Shown one piece after another: positions 17,261-25,496 of a DNA stretch of 36,219 bases (position 1 is its first letter; each line of letters starts with the position of its first letter). Origin of the DNA: Flavobacteriales bacterium. GTDB taxonomy: Bacteria; Bacteroidota; Bacteroidia; Flavobacteriales_D; Crocinitomicaceae. The position numbers and the translations under genes are program-made. The stretch is taken from positions 1-36,219 of the forward strand of contig JABXHO010000161.1 of assembly GCA_013373595.1 (NCBI GenBank). The letters are read 5' to 3'. The notes below the pieces were generated by a model. That model worked only from the letters and a program-made list of their open reading frames with translations. It was not told the DNA's origin and searched no databases.

Positions 17261-17779
17261 TTACTTTTTTAAAGTTGCGCTGAACAACAAATAGCCAATC
17301 GTTCCAACTGAAACAATAAGCAGTCCTCCAAATAGAACAGTGTATGAGGTGTAATTGTTTACCCCGAGGAAGACATATGCTGAAAACACGATAGAGAAGA
17401 GTCCTACAACAGCCTGAAGAATTCGAGCTATTTTCGTTTGATTTTCTACGGAAAGAACCAAAGTGCTTCCGATGAGTAAAGGCAGTATTCCAAGGTGGAT
17501 GTTTCCTACAGTTAACAATTCAGGTGGTAGAATCCAACTAATTGTAGATAAGATAATTGTGATAGCAGATAAAGCAATAACTATAAATCGGATTTTACGT
17601 GTTGATGACAACGCAATTCGAAGACAGAAGAAGGAGATAAGTAAACTTACACAGTAGAGTAAGTTCAGTCCAGAACTAACCATATCTTCCTCCAACGCTG
17701 ATGCTTCCCAGGCGAACCACGCGCACAATACGATCAATGCAATCATCAGAAAGGAAACGATACGCTTCATTTGTTTCAT
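17261..17779 (-). CDS. Small polytopic membrane protein, unknown
   Basis: A 172-residue protein with about six hydrophobic helices: VSFLMIALIVLCAWFAW, LLYCVSLLISFFCLRIAL, FIVIALSAITIILSTISWI, a short one around LGILPLLIGSTLVLSV, ILQAVVGLFSIVFSAYVFLG and VLFGGLLIVSVGTIGYLLF. No conserved motif identifies a family. The frame extends to ATG 17809, but that start falls in the T-tract of the clpB terminator, so I prefer ATG 17779 (or 17770, two Met codons three residues apart). It lies 3' of clpB on the same strand but is separated by that terminator, so it probably has its own promoter or depends on read-through. Confidence 0.65.
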   Translation of the reverse strand: MKQMKRIVSFLMIALIVLCAWFAWEASALEEDMVSSGLNLLYCVSLLISFFCLRIALSSTRKIRFIVIALSAITIILSTISWILPPELLTVGNIHLGILPLLIGSTLVLSVENQTKIARILQAVVGLFSIVFSAYVFLGVNNYTSYTVLFGGLLIVSVGTIGYLLFSATLKK

Positions 17780-17807
17780 GCTTCGAAAATACGCATATCG
17801 ACCGAAC

Positions 17808-17834
17808 AAAAAAAGGGATGCCTTTCGACATCCC
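17808..17834 (-). terminator. Rho-independent terminator of clpB
   Basis: Read on the minus strand: GGGATG, an eight-base loop, CATCCC (arms at 17829-17834 and 17815-17820), then seven T (17808-17814). It begins 25 bases after the clpB stop. The six-pair GC-rich stem with an immediate U-run is a classic intrinsic terminator. Confidence 0.85.
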
Positions 17835-17858
17835 TCGTGTAACTTTTAAACAATGGTA

Positions 17859-20483
17859 TTAGTCAAGAATCACTTCCTCTTCTTCGTTGATGGGTTTTCG
17901 AAAGACAATACGGCCTTCCAATTCGTCCATAACGACGTTCTGACTCGCATCAATTCGATCTCCTAATAAAGCTTTCGACAATTCATTCATTACTTGTTTT
18001 TGAATTACGCGCTTCACAGGGCGTGCTCCAAAGAACGGATCGTATCCAGCTTCTGCAATCCAATCAATCGCTTCTTCTTTCACAACAAGTTTGATTCCTT
18101 GCTGCATTAGTCGCTTCTGAAGAGCTTTTAATTGTAATTCAACGATCTCGCGCACGTTTTGTTTTGTCAACGGCAAGAATAATATCGTTTCGTCAATTCG
18201 GTTCAAGAACTCAGGACGAATGGTTTGCTTCAGCAATTCCATAATTTCAAACTCCGTTTTGTCCGCAACGCGATCGTATTCAGACTCATCGATACCATCA
18301 AAACGCTCATGAATCAAGTTCGATCCAAGGTTAGAGGTCATAATGATAATTGTGTTCTTGAAATTCACCGTACGACCTTTGTTGTCAGTAAGAATTCCAT
18401 CGTCCAATACTTGAAGCAAGACGTTAAACACATCAGGGTGTGCCTTTTCGATTTCATCAAACAAGATAATCGAGTAGGGGCGACGTCGTACCGCTTCGGT
18501 CAACTGTCCACCTTCGTCGTAACCAACGTATCCCGGAGGTGCTCCAACCAATCGACTTACTGCGTGTTTCTCTTGGTACTCAGACATATCGATTCGCGTC
18601 ATTGCGTTTTCATCATTGAAGAGATATTCTGCAAGCGTTTTTGCGAGCTCAGTTTTTCCGACTCCAGTTGTTCCTAAGAAAATGAACGAACCAATCGGAC
18701 GTTTCTGGTCTTGCAATCCTGCACGAGATCTTCTTACAGCATCCGAAAGTGCACCAATCGCCTCGTGTTGACCAACCACTCGCTTCGATAGTTCTTCTTC
18801 GAGTCGAAGTAGCTTTGAACGTTCACCTTCCAGCATTTTATTGACTGGAATTCCCGTCCATTTCGAAACAACTTCTGCAATTTCTTCAGCGTCAACTTCT
18901 TCTTTGATCATTTTAGAACTTTCTTGCATCGCAAGCATTTCTGCTTTTGCAGCTTCCAGTTTTTCTTCTGCTTGTTTGATCTTTCCATAGCGAATCTCGG
19001 CTACTTTTCCATAATCCCCAGAACGCTCTGCTTGATCGGCTTCCAATTTGAGGTTTTCAATGTCTCTCTTCACTGTTTGCATCGTGTCCACAATGTCTCG
19101 CTCAGATTTCCATTTAGCCATAAAAACGTCTCGCTTCTCGCTCAATTCGGCCAAGTCACGATCAATCGCATTCACTTTTTCCTTGTCGTTCTCACGCTTG
19201 ATGGCTTCCTTCTCAATCTCCAATTGCATAATTCTGCGCTCGAGTTCGTCCAGTTCTTCTGGTTTCGAATTGATTTCCATGCGCAACTTAGAGGCAGCTT
19301 CATCAATCAAGTCAATGGCTTTGTCGGGAAGATGTCGCTCTGTAATGTAGCGTTGCGAAAGTTCAACTGCTGCAATAATCGCCTCATCTTTGATCAGAAC
19401 CTCGTGGTGATTTTCGTATTTCTCTTTGATTCCTCGGAGAATCGAAACTGCGTCTTCCGTACTAGGTTCATCTACCATTACCGTTTGGAAACGACGAACG
19501 AGTGCCTTGTCTTTTTCAAAGTATTTTTGATACTCATTCAAGGTAGTTGCACCTACAGCACGCAGTTCTCCACGAGCCAACGCAGGTTTCAAGATGTTTG
19601 CAGCATCCATCGCGCCTTCGCCACCGCCTCCAGCACCAACAAGTGTGTGAATCTCATCAATGAAAAGAATGATTTCACCATCGGCTTTCACTACTTCTTT
19701 GATAACCGACTTCAAGCGTTCTTCGAACTCTCCTTTGTACTTTGCTCCGGCAATTAATGCTCCCATATCGAGCGAGTAAACAATTTTACTTTTCAAATTC
19801 TCGGGAACATCACCTTCAATGATACGGTGAGCAATTCCCTCGGCAATTGCCGTTTTACCAACGCCTGGTTCTCCAATAAGAATGGGGTTGTTTTTGGTAC
19901 GTCTTGTTAAAATCTGAAGTACTCTTCGGATTTCATCGTCACGTCCAATTACTGGATCTAGTTTCCCTGTTTTCGCCAATTCATTTAGGTTCTTGGCATA
20001 TTTCTCCAACGATTTGTAGTTCCCTTCTGGGCTGTTGGATGTTACAGAGTCTCCATTTCTCAAATTCATAATACTTTCTTTAATCTTTTTTCGTGTAATC
20101 CCGTTGTCTTTCAGTAACTCTCCAATCGAATCAGTTGAGTAGGTGAGTGCGAAAAACAAAATCTCAACAGAAACAAACTCATCATTAAATTGCTTCATCT
20201 CATTGAATGCGTAGTTGATGAGCTTATTCGTTTGATTCGACATGTGTAATTGTCCTCCCGTTACGCGCGGGTAAGAATCAATAATTTTAGATGTAGCCAA
20301 CTCTAATGTTGTTTGGTTGACACCTAACTCTTTCAAGATATACGGTACAACATCTTTATCTACTTCAAACATCGCCTTCAAGACGTGTCCTGGTTCTATT
20401 GTTTGGTTTGATGATTCTACGGCAAGATTCTGTGCTTTTTGCAGTACCTCCTGCGTTCGAATCGTTAGTTTATTTATGTCCAT
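17859..20483 (-). CDS. clpB: ATP-dependent disaggregase ClpB
   Basis: An 874-residue Hsp100 AAA+ protein that, with DnaK/DnaJ/GrpE, pulls apart aggregated proteins in the cytoplasm. The N-terminal Clp domain covers about 1-145. AAA-1 has Walker A GEPGVGKT (204-211) and Walker B ILFIDEIH. The coiled-coil M domain covers about 410-525 (Glu/Lys-rich, EELDELERRIMQLEIEKEAI). AAA-2 has Walker A GTTGVGKT (604-611), the pore loop GYVGYDEGG and Walker B IILFDEIEKAH. No LGF-type ClpP-binding loop is evident and the M domain is full length, which separates it from ClpA/ClpC. The length is normal for the family. Start ATG 20483. A palindrome upstream (20579-20589) may be a stress-response operator, and a hairpin terminator follows. 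Confidence 0.97.
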   Translation of the reverse strand: MDINKLTIRTQEVLQKAQNLAVESSNQTIEPGHVLKAMFEVDKDVVPYILKELGVNQTTLELATSKIIDSYPRVTGGQLHMSNQTNKLINYAFNEMKQFNDEFVSVEILFFALTYSTDSIGELLKDNGITRKKIKESIMNLRNGDSVTSNSPEGNYKSLEKYAKNLNELAKTGKLDPVIGRDDEIRRVLQILTRRTKNNPILIGEPGVGKTAIAEGIAHRIIEGDVPENLKSKIVYSLDMGALIAGAKYKGEFEERLKSVIKEVVKADGEIILFIDEIHTLVGAGGGGEGAMDAANILKPALARGELRAVGATTLNEYQKYFEKDKALVRRFQTVMVDEPSTEDAVSILRGIKEKYENHHEVLIKDEAIIAAVELSQRYITERHLPDKAIDLIDEAASKLRMEINSKPEELDELERRIMQLEIEKEAIKRENDKEKVNAIDRDLAELSEKRDVFMAKWKSERDIVDTMQTVKRDIENLKLEADQAERSGDYGKVAEIRYGKIKQAEEKLEAAKAEMLAMQESSKMIKEEVDAEEIAEVVSKWTGIPVNKMLEGERSKLLRLEEELSKRVVGQHEAIGALSDAVRRSRAGLQDQKRPIGSFIFLGTTGVGKTELAKTLAEYLFNDENAMTRIDMSEYQEKHAVSRLVGAPPGYVGYDEGGQLTEAVRRRPYSIILFDEIEKAHPDVFNVLLQVLDDGILTDNKGRTVNFKNTIIIMTSNLGSNLIHERFDGIDESEYDRVADKTEFEIMELLKQTIRPEFLNRIDETILFLPLTKQNVREIVELQLKALQKRLMQQGIKLVVKEEAIDWIAEAGYDPFFGARPVKRVIQKQVMNELSKALLGDRIDASQNVVMDELEGRIVFRKPINEEEEVILD

Positions 20484-20554
20484 ATTTTCATCAGTTTCTT
20501 TTTGGTCAACAAATTTTGAACCACTTCGATATTTATAAGAAAAGACTGATTTTT

Positions 20555-20589
20555 TGACAGTTTCGCATGTTTGATACTGACATAATGTC
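20555..20589 (-). promoter_or_regulatory. Palindrome and TGTCA half-sites upstream of clpB
   Basis: GACATAATGTC (20579-20589) is a perfect 11-base palindrome about 95 bases upstream of the clpB start. On the minus strand it ends in TGTCA, and a second TGTCA occurs downstream at 20555-20559. This resembles a paired-half-site operator for a heat-shock regulator. I cannot name the regulator, and the site also lies in the spacer of the divergent glucosaminidase gene. Confidence 0.35.
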
Positions 20590-20700
20590 TTGGTGTAAGC
20601 GGCTTGCAGAGGTTATCAACAATAAAAATGAAGTTTTCAACAATATTTCGTAACTAATTGCGTCATTCTGCGTAATAAGGAATGCAAAACAACAAACATT

Positions 20701-21615
20701 ATGAAATTATTTCTCACCTCAGTTAGTGTGGTTCTGGCATTGTCAAGTCAGGCGAATACACATCAAAAGCTATCTCGAAATGATTATGTCGAATTGTGGA
20801 AAACAGAAGCGATTCGTCAAATGAAAGAGCACAACATTCCTGCAAGTATTACATTGGCGCAAGGAATTCTTGAAAGTGGTTCGGGAAATTCTGAATTAGC
20901 GGTAAAAGGAAAAAATCACTTTGGTATTAAATGTCATGGTTGGACAGGGAAAAAAATGTACATGGACGACGATGCAAAAGGTGAGTGCTTCCGCGTGTAC
21001 AAATCTGCTGAGCAGTCGTACGAAGATCATAGCCTATTCTTAAATAAATACGATCGCTATGCATTTCTGTTTGATTTAGATCTTGCCGATTACAAAGCAT
21101 GGGCGAAAGGTTTAAGAAAGGCGGGATACGCTACCAATCCGCAATATCCACAGTTGTTGATTAAATTGATTGAAGATTTGGAGTTGGATCAATACGATAA
21201 AGGAATGGTTCCTGAGATTGTAGCACAACCCGAGTTGATTGCTGCCAACGAATCGATGTCGAATAAGCACGATGTGGCAATTAAAGGAAAACGTTCTAAA
21301 TACGTTGTTGTAAAGAAGGGAGATACCTTCTATAAAATTGCTCAAGAGTTCGGATTAACGCTTGGTCAGTTGTACCGTTACAATGATTTCGATCCGAAAA
21401 AAGACTTCTTGGAAGAAGGAGATATTGTTTATATCAACAAAAAGAGAGTGGGAACATTCTTTAAAAAGAAAAAAGAAATTACGTTGAAGGAAGATGCTTC
21501 CCTTAACGAGTTGTCGCAAGAATATGGCATTAAGGCCAGTTCGCTTGCGAGAATAAATGGCTTCGCCCGCAAAGATGTTGTTTTGTCTGCGGGTGAAACA
21601 GTAACCCTCCGGTGA
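20701..21615 (+). CDS. Secreted N-acetylglucosaminidase with LysM domain
   Basis: A 304-residue peptidoglycan hydrolase with a signal peptide (about 1-18, MKLFLTSVSVVLALSSQA). The glucosaminidase domain (FlgJ/GH73-like, about 28-160) carries the catalytic Glu58 in TLAQGILESGSGNSELA, then NHFGIKCHGW, YKSAEQSYEDHSLFL and the tyrosine-containing AGYATNPQYPQLL. A linker (170-198) leads to a clear LysM domain at 201-246 (YVVVKKGDTFYKIAQEFGLT) and a second, degenerate LysM-like unit at about 258-304. It should bind and cleave the glycan strands in the periplasm or at the surface. It is divergent from clpB and is followed by a tetraloop hairpin that looks like a terminator. Confidence 0.94.
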   Translation: MKLFLTSVSVVLALSSQANTHQKLSRNDYVELWKTEAIRQMKEHNIPASITLAQGILESGSGNSELAVKGKNHFGIKCHGWTGKKMYMDDDAKGECFRVYKSAEQSYEDHSLFLNKYDRYAFLFDLDLADYKAWAKGLRKAGYATNPQYPQLLIKLIEDLELDQYDKGMVPEIVAQPELIAANESMSNKHDVAIKGKRSKYVVVKKGDTFYKIAQEFGLTLGQLYRYNDFDPKKDFLEEGDIVYINKKRVGTFFKKKKEITLKEDASLNELSQEYGIKASSLARINGFARKDVVLSAGETVTLR

Positions 21616-21650
21616 TTTAATTGGAAGGTTTTAGTTTGTTGTTGTTTGTG

Positions 21651-21690
21651 AAAGACTTTGGGAAACCAAGGTCTTTCTTGTATTTCCAAC
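21651..21690 (+). terminator. GAAA-tetraloop hairpin, probable terminator of the glucosaminidase gene
   Basis: AAAGACTTTGG (21651-21661) pairs over all 11 positions (one G-T wobble) with CCAAGGTCTTT (21666-21676) around a GAAA loop, 35 bases after the stop at 21615. The tail (CTTGTATTTCC) is only moderately T-rich, so termination is likely but not certain. Confidence 0.6.
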
Positions 21691-21771
21691 TATTTAAAAG
21701 TCTTGGTTGGCAAGTCCTTTTTCTAGATGAATGACGAACTAAAACGTATTAATGTAGTTTTTAAATAGTTG
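21687..21771. repeat. 13-base inverted repeat pair
   Basis: CAACTATTTAAAA (21687-21699) and TTTTAAATAGTTG (21759-21771) are exact reverse complements 59 bases apart. Between them, CTTGGTT (21702-21708) can also pair with AACCAAG (21664-21670) inside the preceding hairpin, so several alternative folds compete. The stretch 21616-21841 shows no gene of its own. Confidence 0.6.
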
Positions 21772-21841
21772 AAGCTAGGCTTTATCATTTCATTCTTAAT
21801 GTTTATTTTAGGCGTCAAATCATCTCTAAAATTCCTTGTTT

Positions 21842-23374
21842 ATGAAGCCGTCTACGGAGTTATTCAAGCTAATTAAATCGCTCACGAAGTCTGAAAAACG
21901 CTTTTTTAAATTGTCTTCATCACTCCAATCTGGAGATAAGAATTACTTAAAAATCTTTGATTTCGTAGAGAAACAGGAGGAATATGACGAAAAGGAATTG
22001 AAGCAAGAGTTTGAGGGAGAAACGTTCATCAAACACCTTCCTTCAGAGAAAAATCACCTTTATAAATTGATTCTGAAAAGTTTGCGCGCTTACTATAGTG
22101 AGCAGTCTGTAAACAGTATTCTGAAGCAAGAGATTAAAAATGTTGAGATTTTATACAACAAAGCGCTGTACAAGGAGTGTGAGAAATTTGTAGTGAGAGC
22201 GAAGGCCACAGCGGAGAAGTATGAAAAGTTCTATTACTGGTTCGAATTGATTAGCTGGGAAAAGCGTTTACTTGAATCAGCCTATGAAGCAGGAGTTTTT
22301 TCTACGGATCTGGACAAATTGGTCACGGAAGAGGAAATGGTTATCGCTCGATTGAGGAACTTGGCGGAATACACCGTTATTTATTCAAAAATCAACTTGA
22401 TTTTCAGGAGTGGTGGGTTTACCAGAAACGCAAAAGAGCGTGAAATGGTAGAGGAAATCGCAGACTATCACTTGATTAAAGGGAAGAACACGGCACTCTC
22501 AACCAAGGCAGCATCGATCTGTTACTATATAAAAGGCTTGTGTGCAGCGACCAATCGAAATTATGACGATAGTTTCCAATTTTTCAACCGAACACGTGAA
22601 ATTCTGGACAATAATCCGCTGATTAAAGAAGATTCTGGGCAGCGATACGTCATGACTTTGTTCCACTTGTTGAGATGTTACATTGATAGTAAGGAGTTTT
22701 CAAAAGCAGAAGAGCTCATTGCAGATATTCGCGCATTGAAGGATAAAAAAGGATTCAATTCTGTGGATATTTCTCTTCGTATTTTCGGAAATGCATCCAG
22801 TCAGGAATTGGTACTTTGGCATTCGCAAGGTCTGTTCCAAAAATGCGTGGATCGAATTCCTGAAATCGAGAAACAGCAATCTGCTTACGGTGAAAAAGTT
22901 TCCAAAGAAATGGAACTTGTACTCACGTATAATAAAGCATATAGCTACTTTGGAGTGGGAGAATACAAGAAAGCGCTGCAATACCTTAATGAAGTGCTCA
23001 ACGACAACGAGCAAAATCTCCGTCAGGACATTTACAGCTTTTCGCGCTTGTTCAACTTGGTGATTCACTACGAATTGGAGAACTACGATTTCTTGGATTA
23101 CGTAGTAAAATCGACCAATCGTTATCTCAGTAAGCATGAAAGAGATTACGAAATTGAAAACACCTTCATCAAACATATTCGCAAACTGGCGAAAACAAAT
23201 GCAGGAGTTAATCAATTGGAGATTTTTGAAAAGATGAGTGCGGAAATCAATGAATTACTCCAAGATCATAACGAACGTGCAATACTTGATTATTTCAATG
23301 TTTCAGCATGGATTTACAGTAAGTTGAACAAAATTTCCTTCGCTGAAGCAGTGAGCAAATTGAACGAAGATTAG
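21842..23374 (+). CDS. Helical-repeat (TPR-like) protein, unknown function
   Basis: A 510-residue cytoplasmic protein with no signal peptide or membrane segment. It opens with KPSTELFKLIKSLTKSEKRFFKLSSS and continues as nearly all-helical, charged sequence. Repeated paired-helix segments (for example YNKALYKECEKFVVRAKATAEK, AEELIADIRALKD and TYNKAYSYFGVGEYKKALQYLNEVL) resemble TPR units, the last being the clearest, at about residues 365-395. I recognise it as a type of protein seen in Bacteroidota genomes but know no function. I start it at ATG 21842; an in-frame TTG at 21836 is less likely. It is followed by the PKD protein gene after 55 bases. Confidence 0.8.
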   Translation: MKPSTELFKLIKSLTKSEKRFFKLSSSLQSGDKNYLKIFDFVEKQEEYDEKELKQEFEGETFIKHLPSEKNHLYKLILKSLRAYYSEQSVNSILKQEIKNVEILYNKALYKECEKFVVRAKATAEKYEKFYYWFELISWEKRLLESAYEAGVFSTDLDKLVTEEEMVIARLRNLAEYTVIYSKINLIFRSGGFTRNAKEREMVEEIADYHLIKGKNTALSTKAASICYYIKGLCAATNRNYDDSFQFFNRTREILDNNPLIKEDSGQRYVMTLFHLLRCYIDSKEFSKAEELIADIRALKDKKGFNSVDISLRIFGNASSQELVLWHSQGLFQKCVDRIPEIEKQQSAYGEKVSKEMELVLTYNKAYSYFGVGEYKKALQYLNEVLNDNEQNLRQDIYSFSRLFNLVIHYELENYDFLDYVVKSTNRYLSKHERDYEIENTFIKHIRKLAKTNAGVNQLEIFEKMSAEINELLQDHNERAILDYFNVSAWIYSKLNKISFAEAVSKLNED

Positions 23375-23429
23375 GTGTTTGTTTTTATTGGTTAGTGATT
23401 TTGACTTATCTTTAGAAAAAAACAAACCT

Positions 23430-25361
23430 ATGAAACAATTTTTACTAATTATCTCACTTATTCTAGTGGGAAGTGCTTCAGCGCAAACATTACAAGCGGA
23501 TAATGCGATAATTCAGATGCCTAGCAATGCTGCGGCAATGAATGGAGCGGATCCAATTCTAAAAACGACGGCCTGCGGACCTGACACCAACGGATATGCG
23601 TTAGCAAAAGCGACTGGACTTGAAGCACTCAATGTCAATAGTGCGACTTCTGCTGGAGCACTTAGTCAGTATTTTGATGCTCCACAACCGATCACGGTTT
23701 CAGGAATGAGCTTCTACGCATGGAAAGCGGACTTAACAAATGGGGCAACTATGAACGTGACGGTTTCAATCCATGCTGCAGCAGCCGATTCAACACCTGT
23801 TGGAACTCCACTTGCAACAGCAACGGTAGCCGTGGATACAAGTTTTTCTCCAGGAACATTAGATGTTTTAAGAAAAAATGCGGTGTTCACGAGTCCAGTG
23901 ACTGTGACAGGTTCCTACGTGATGGTAGTTTCTAACCCTACATCAACACCAATGTCTGTCGTTTTTAATAGTTGGTCAGCAGCCGATGGTGGGCAAGAGT
24001 GGTTGTCTAGTGCTCTGGTTGGAGGATCTTGGCTTCGGGGATATGGTGTGAATATCGGAGGAACACCTCTCGATGCTGATTGCCTATTTGAACCCTTTAC
24101 CAGCTACGACTTAACAACTGATTTCGTTGTAGATGATCCATGTTTTGCCCTTGGATTAACCTTGAATTTCACAAATGGTTCTTCTGCTGTAACGAATAAT
24201 AGAATGTACAACGTGGCAGCCTTCCAAAATGTAACCAATTTCTCATATACTTGGGACTTTGGAGATGCTACTCCAACTCAAAATGTGATTGATGCTACGC
24301 ATACATATGGTTCGGCAGGAACGTATACAGTAACACTTACGGATACTATTTACGGATGGACAACTAATTGTATTTCTGATACGATGGTTGAAATAGGAGG
24401 GTCGGCTACGGCTAGTTTCTCATCTGTCGAAACTGGATTATCCTCGACGTTTACGAATACATCAACTTCTGGTTCGGGAACAACGTATGCATGGGATTTT
24501 GGTGATGGAAATACATCCACATTGATGAATCCAACTCATGCATATAGTACTGCAGGAACTTACAATGTGTGTTTAACAGTAACAGATGCGTGTGGATCAG
24601 ATGTGTCTTGTTCAAACATTACAGTGACATGTGCAACTCCAACACCAGCGTTTACGTTCACGTCAACAGGAACAAATGCTACCTTTACGAATAACTCAAC
24701 AGCAGGTGCAGGGGCATCGTATTTATGGATTTTCGGTGATGGAAATACGTCAACACAAATGTCGCCTACGCATCCTTACGGAGCAGATGGAACATATTCT
24801 GTTTGTTTAGTAGTTGCGGATAACTGTGGATCTGATTCAACATGTCAAACAGTAGTAATTTCGAACTGCTTGAACCCAATCGCTGGATTTGTTTCTAATG
24901 AAACGAGTCTCGGAACATTTGATTTTACAAATACATCGGCTACAACGGGGACTACAACGTATGCATGGGATTTCGGAGATGGAAATACCGATGCGACTGT
25001 GAGCCCAACACATAGTTATTCTAATGGAGGAACGTATACCGTAACGTTAACCGTTACCGATTCATGCGGAACAAATACATTCACTGGGACTGTAAGTACG
25101 ACGGTTGGAGTAAATGAATTGGAGTTGGTTGATCTATCGGTTTATCCAAACCCTTCAAATGCTTTGTTCGCAATTCAGTCTTCTGATGAAATGAAGGAAG
25201 TGCTCGTAACAGACCTTTCAGGTAAAGTGATTTTTACCGATGAATTGAATAGTTCGGAAGGTGTGATTGATGCAACTCAATTCGCGAATGGAACCTATTT
25301 GCTATCGATTCGATTTGGAAATGATCATGTTCAAACCGTTCGTTTGGAGGTGGTGAAATAA
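23430..25361 (+). CDS. Secreted multi-PKD protein with T9SS type A sorting domain
   Basis: A 643-residue protein. The start is set at ATG 23430 because MKQFLLIISLILVGSASAQ is a clean signal peptide; the frame opens 51 bases earlier. Residues about 20-240 form a beta-rich domain of no recognised family (contains TVSGMSFYAWKADLTNG). Four PKD domains follow, each marked by W[DI]FGD with the Trp at about residues 275, 355, 433 and 513, and by GTY.V.LTVTD strands with paired Cys. The last ~75 residues (VYPNPSNALFAIQSSDEM... GTYLLSIRFG) are the Por secretion-type sorting domain, so the protein should cross the outer membrane by T9SS. A possible -7 box TATCTTTA lies at 23407-23414. A terminator follows at 25382. 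Confidence 0.92.
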   Translation: MKQFLLIISLILVGSASAQTLQADNAIIQMPSNAAAMNGADPILKTTACGPDTNGYALAKATGLEALNVNSATSAGALSQYFDAPQPITVSGMSFYAWKADLTNGATMNVTVSIHAAAADSTPVGTPLATATVAVDTSFSPGTLDVLRKNAVFTSPVTVTGSYVMVVSNPTSTPMSVVFNSWSAADGGQEWLSSALVGGSWLRGYGVNIGGTPLDADCLFEPFTSYDLTTDFVVDDPCFALGLTLNFTNGSSAVTNNRMYNVAAFQNVTNFSYTWDFGDATPTQNVIDATHTYGSAGTYTVTLTDTIYGWTTNCISDTMVEIGGSATASFSSVETGLSSTFTNTSTSGSGTTYAWDFGDGNTSTLMNPTHAYSTAGTYNVCLTVTDACGSDVSCSNITVTCATPTPAFTFTSTGTNATFTNNSTAGAGASYLWIFGDGNTSTQMSPTHPYGADGTYSVCLVVADNCGSDSTCQTVVISNCLNPIAGFVSNETSLGTFDFTNTSATTGTTTYAWDFGDGNTDATVSPTHSYSNGGTYTVTLTVTDSCGTNTFTGTVSTTVGVNELELVDLSVYPNPSNALFAIQSSDEMKEVLVTDLSGKVIFTDELNSSEGVIDATQFANGTYLLSIRFGNDHVQTVRLEVVK

Positions 25362-25381
25362 CCAAGAATACATTTAAGTAG

Positions 25382-25421
25382 AAAGGGAGATTCTGATACA
25401 TATTGGAATTCTCCCTTTTTT
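25382..25421 (+). terminator. Rho-independent terminator after the PKD gene
   Basis: AAAGGGAGA (25382-25390) pairs with TCTCCCTTT (25410-25418); TTC (25391-25393) can extend the stem with GAA (25406-25408) around a bulged base. A T-run spans 25416-25421. It lies 20 bases after the stop. Confidence 0.85.
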
Positions 25422-25457
25422 GTTGTTCATGCGCCGCCACTTAACTTTCGATTTTCC

Positions 25458-25465
25458 TATCTTTG
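25458..25465 (+). promoter_or_regulatory. Probable -7 promoter element of proS
   Basis: TATCTTTG matches the Bacteroidota -7 consensus TAnnTTTG exactly, 31 bases before the proS ATG. No good TTG -33 element is visible at the usual distance, so only this half is supported. Confidence 0.5.
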
Positions 25466-25496
25466 TTCCTTTCTTATAAAAATCGATAACGATAAA

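Noticed and set aside
17771-17809. Upstream start codon of the 172-residue membrane protein at 17809
   Set aside because: It overlaps the T-run of the clpB terminator and adds hydrophilic residues before the first helix; ATG 17779 or 17770 is better.
18924-19757. A 277-codon open frame on the plus strand inside clpB
   Set aside because: It is antisense to a strongly conserved clpB region and its Phe/Cys/Leu-rich product has no family features; it is a mirror of clpB codon use.
24250-25080. Repetitive DNA in the PKD protein considered as a repeat array or CRISPR
   Set aside because: The repetition follows codons of four PKD domains, diverges at third positions and has no uniform repeat/spacer structure.
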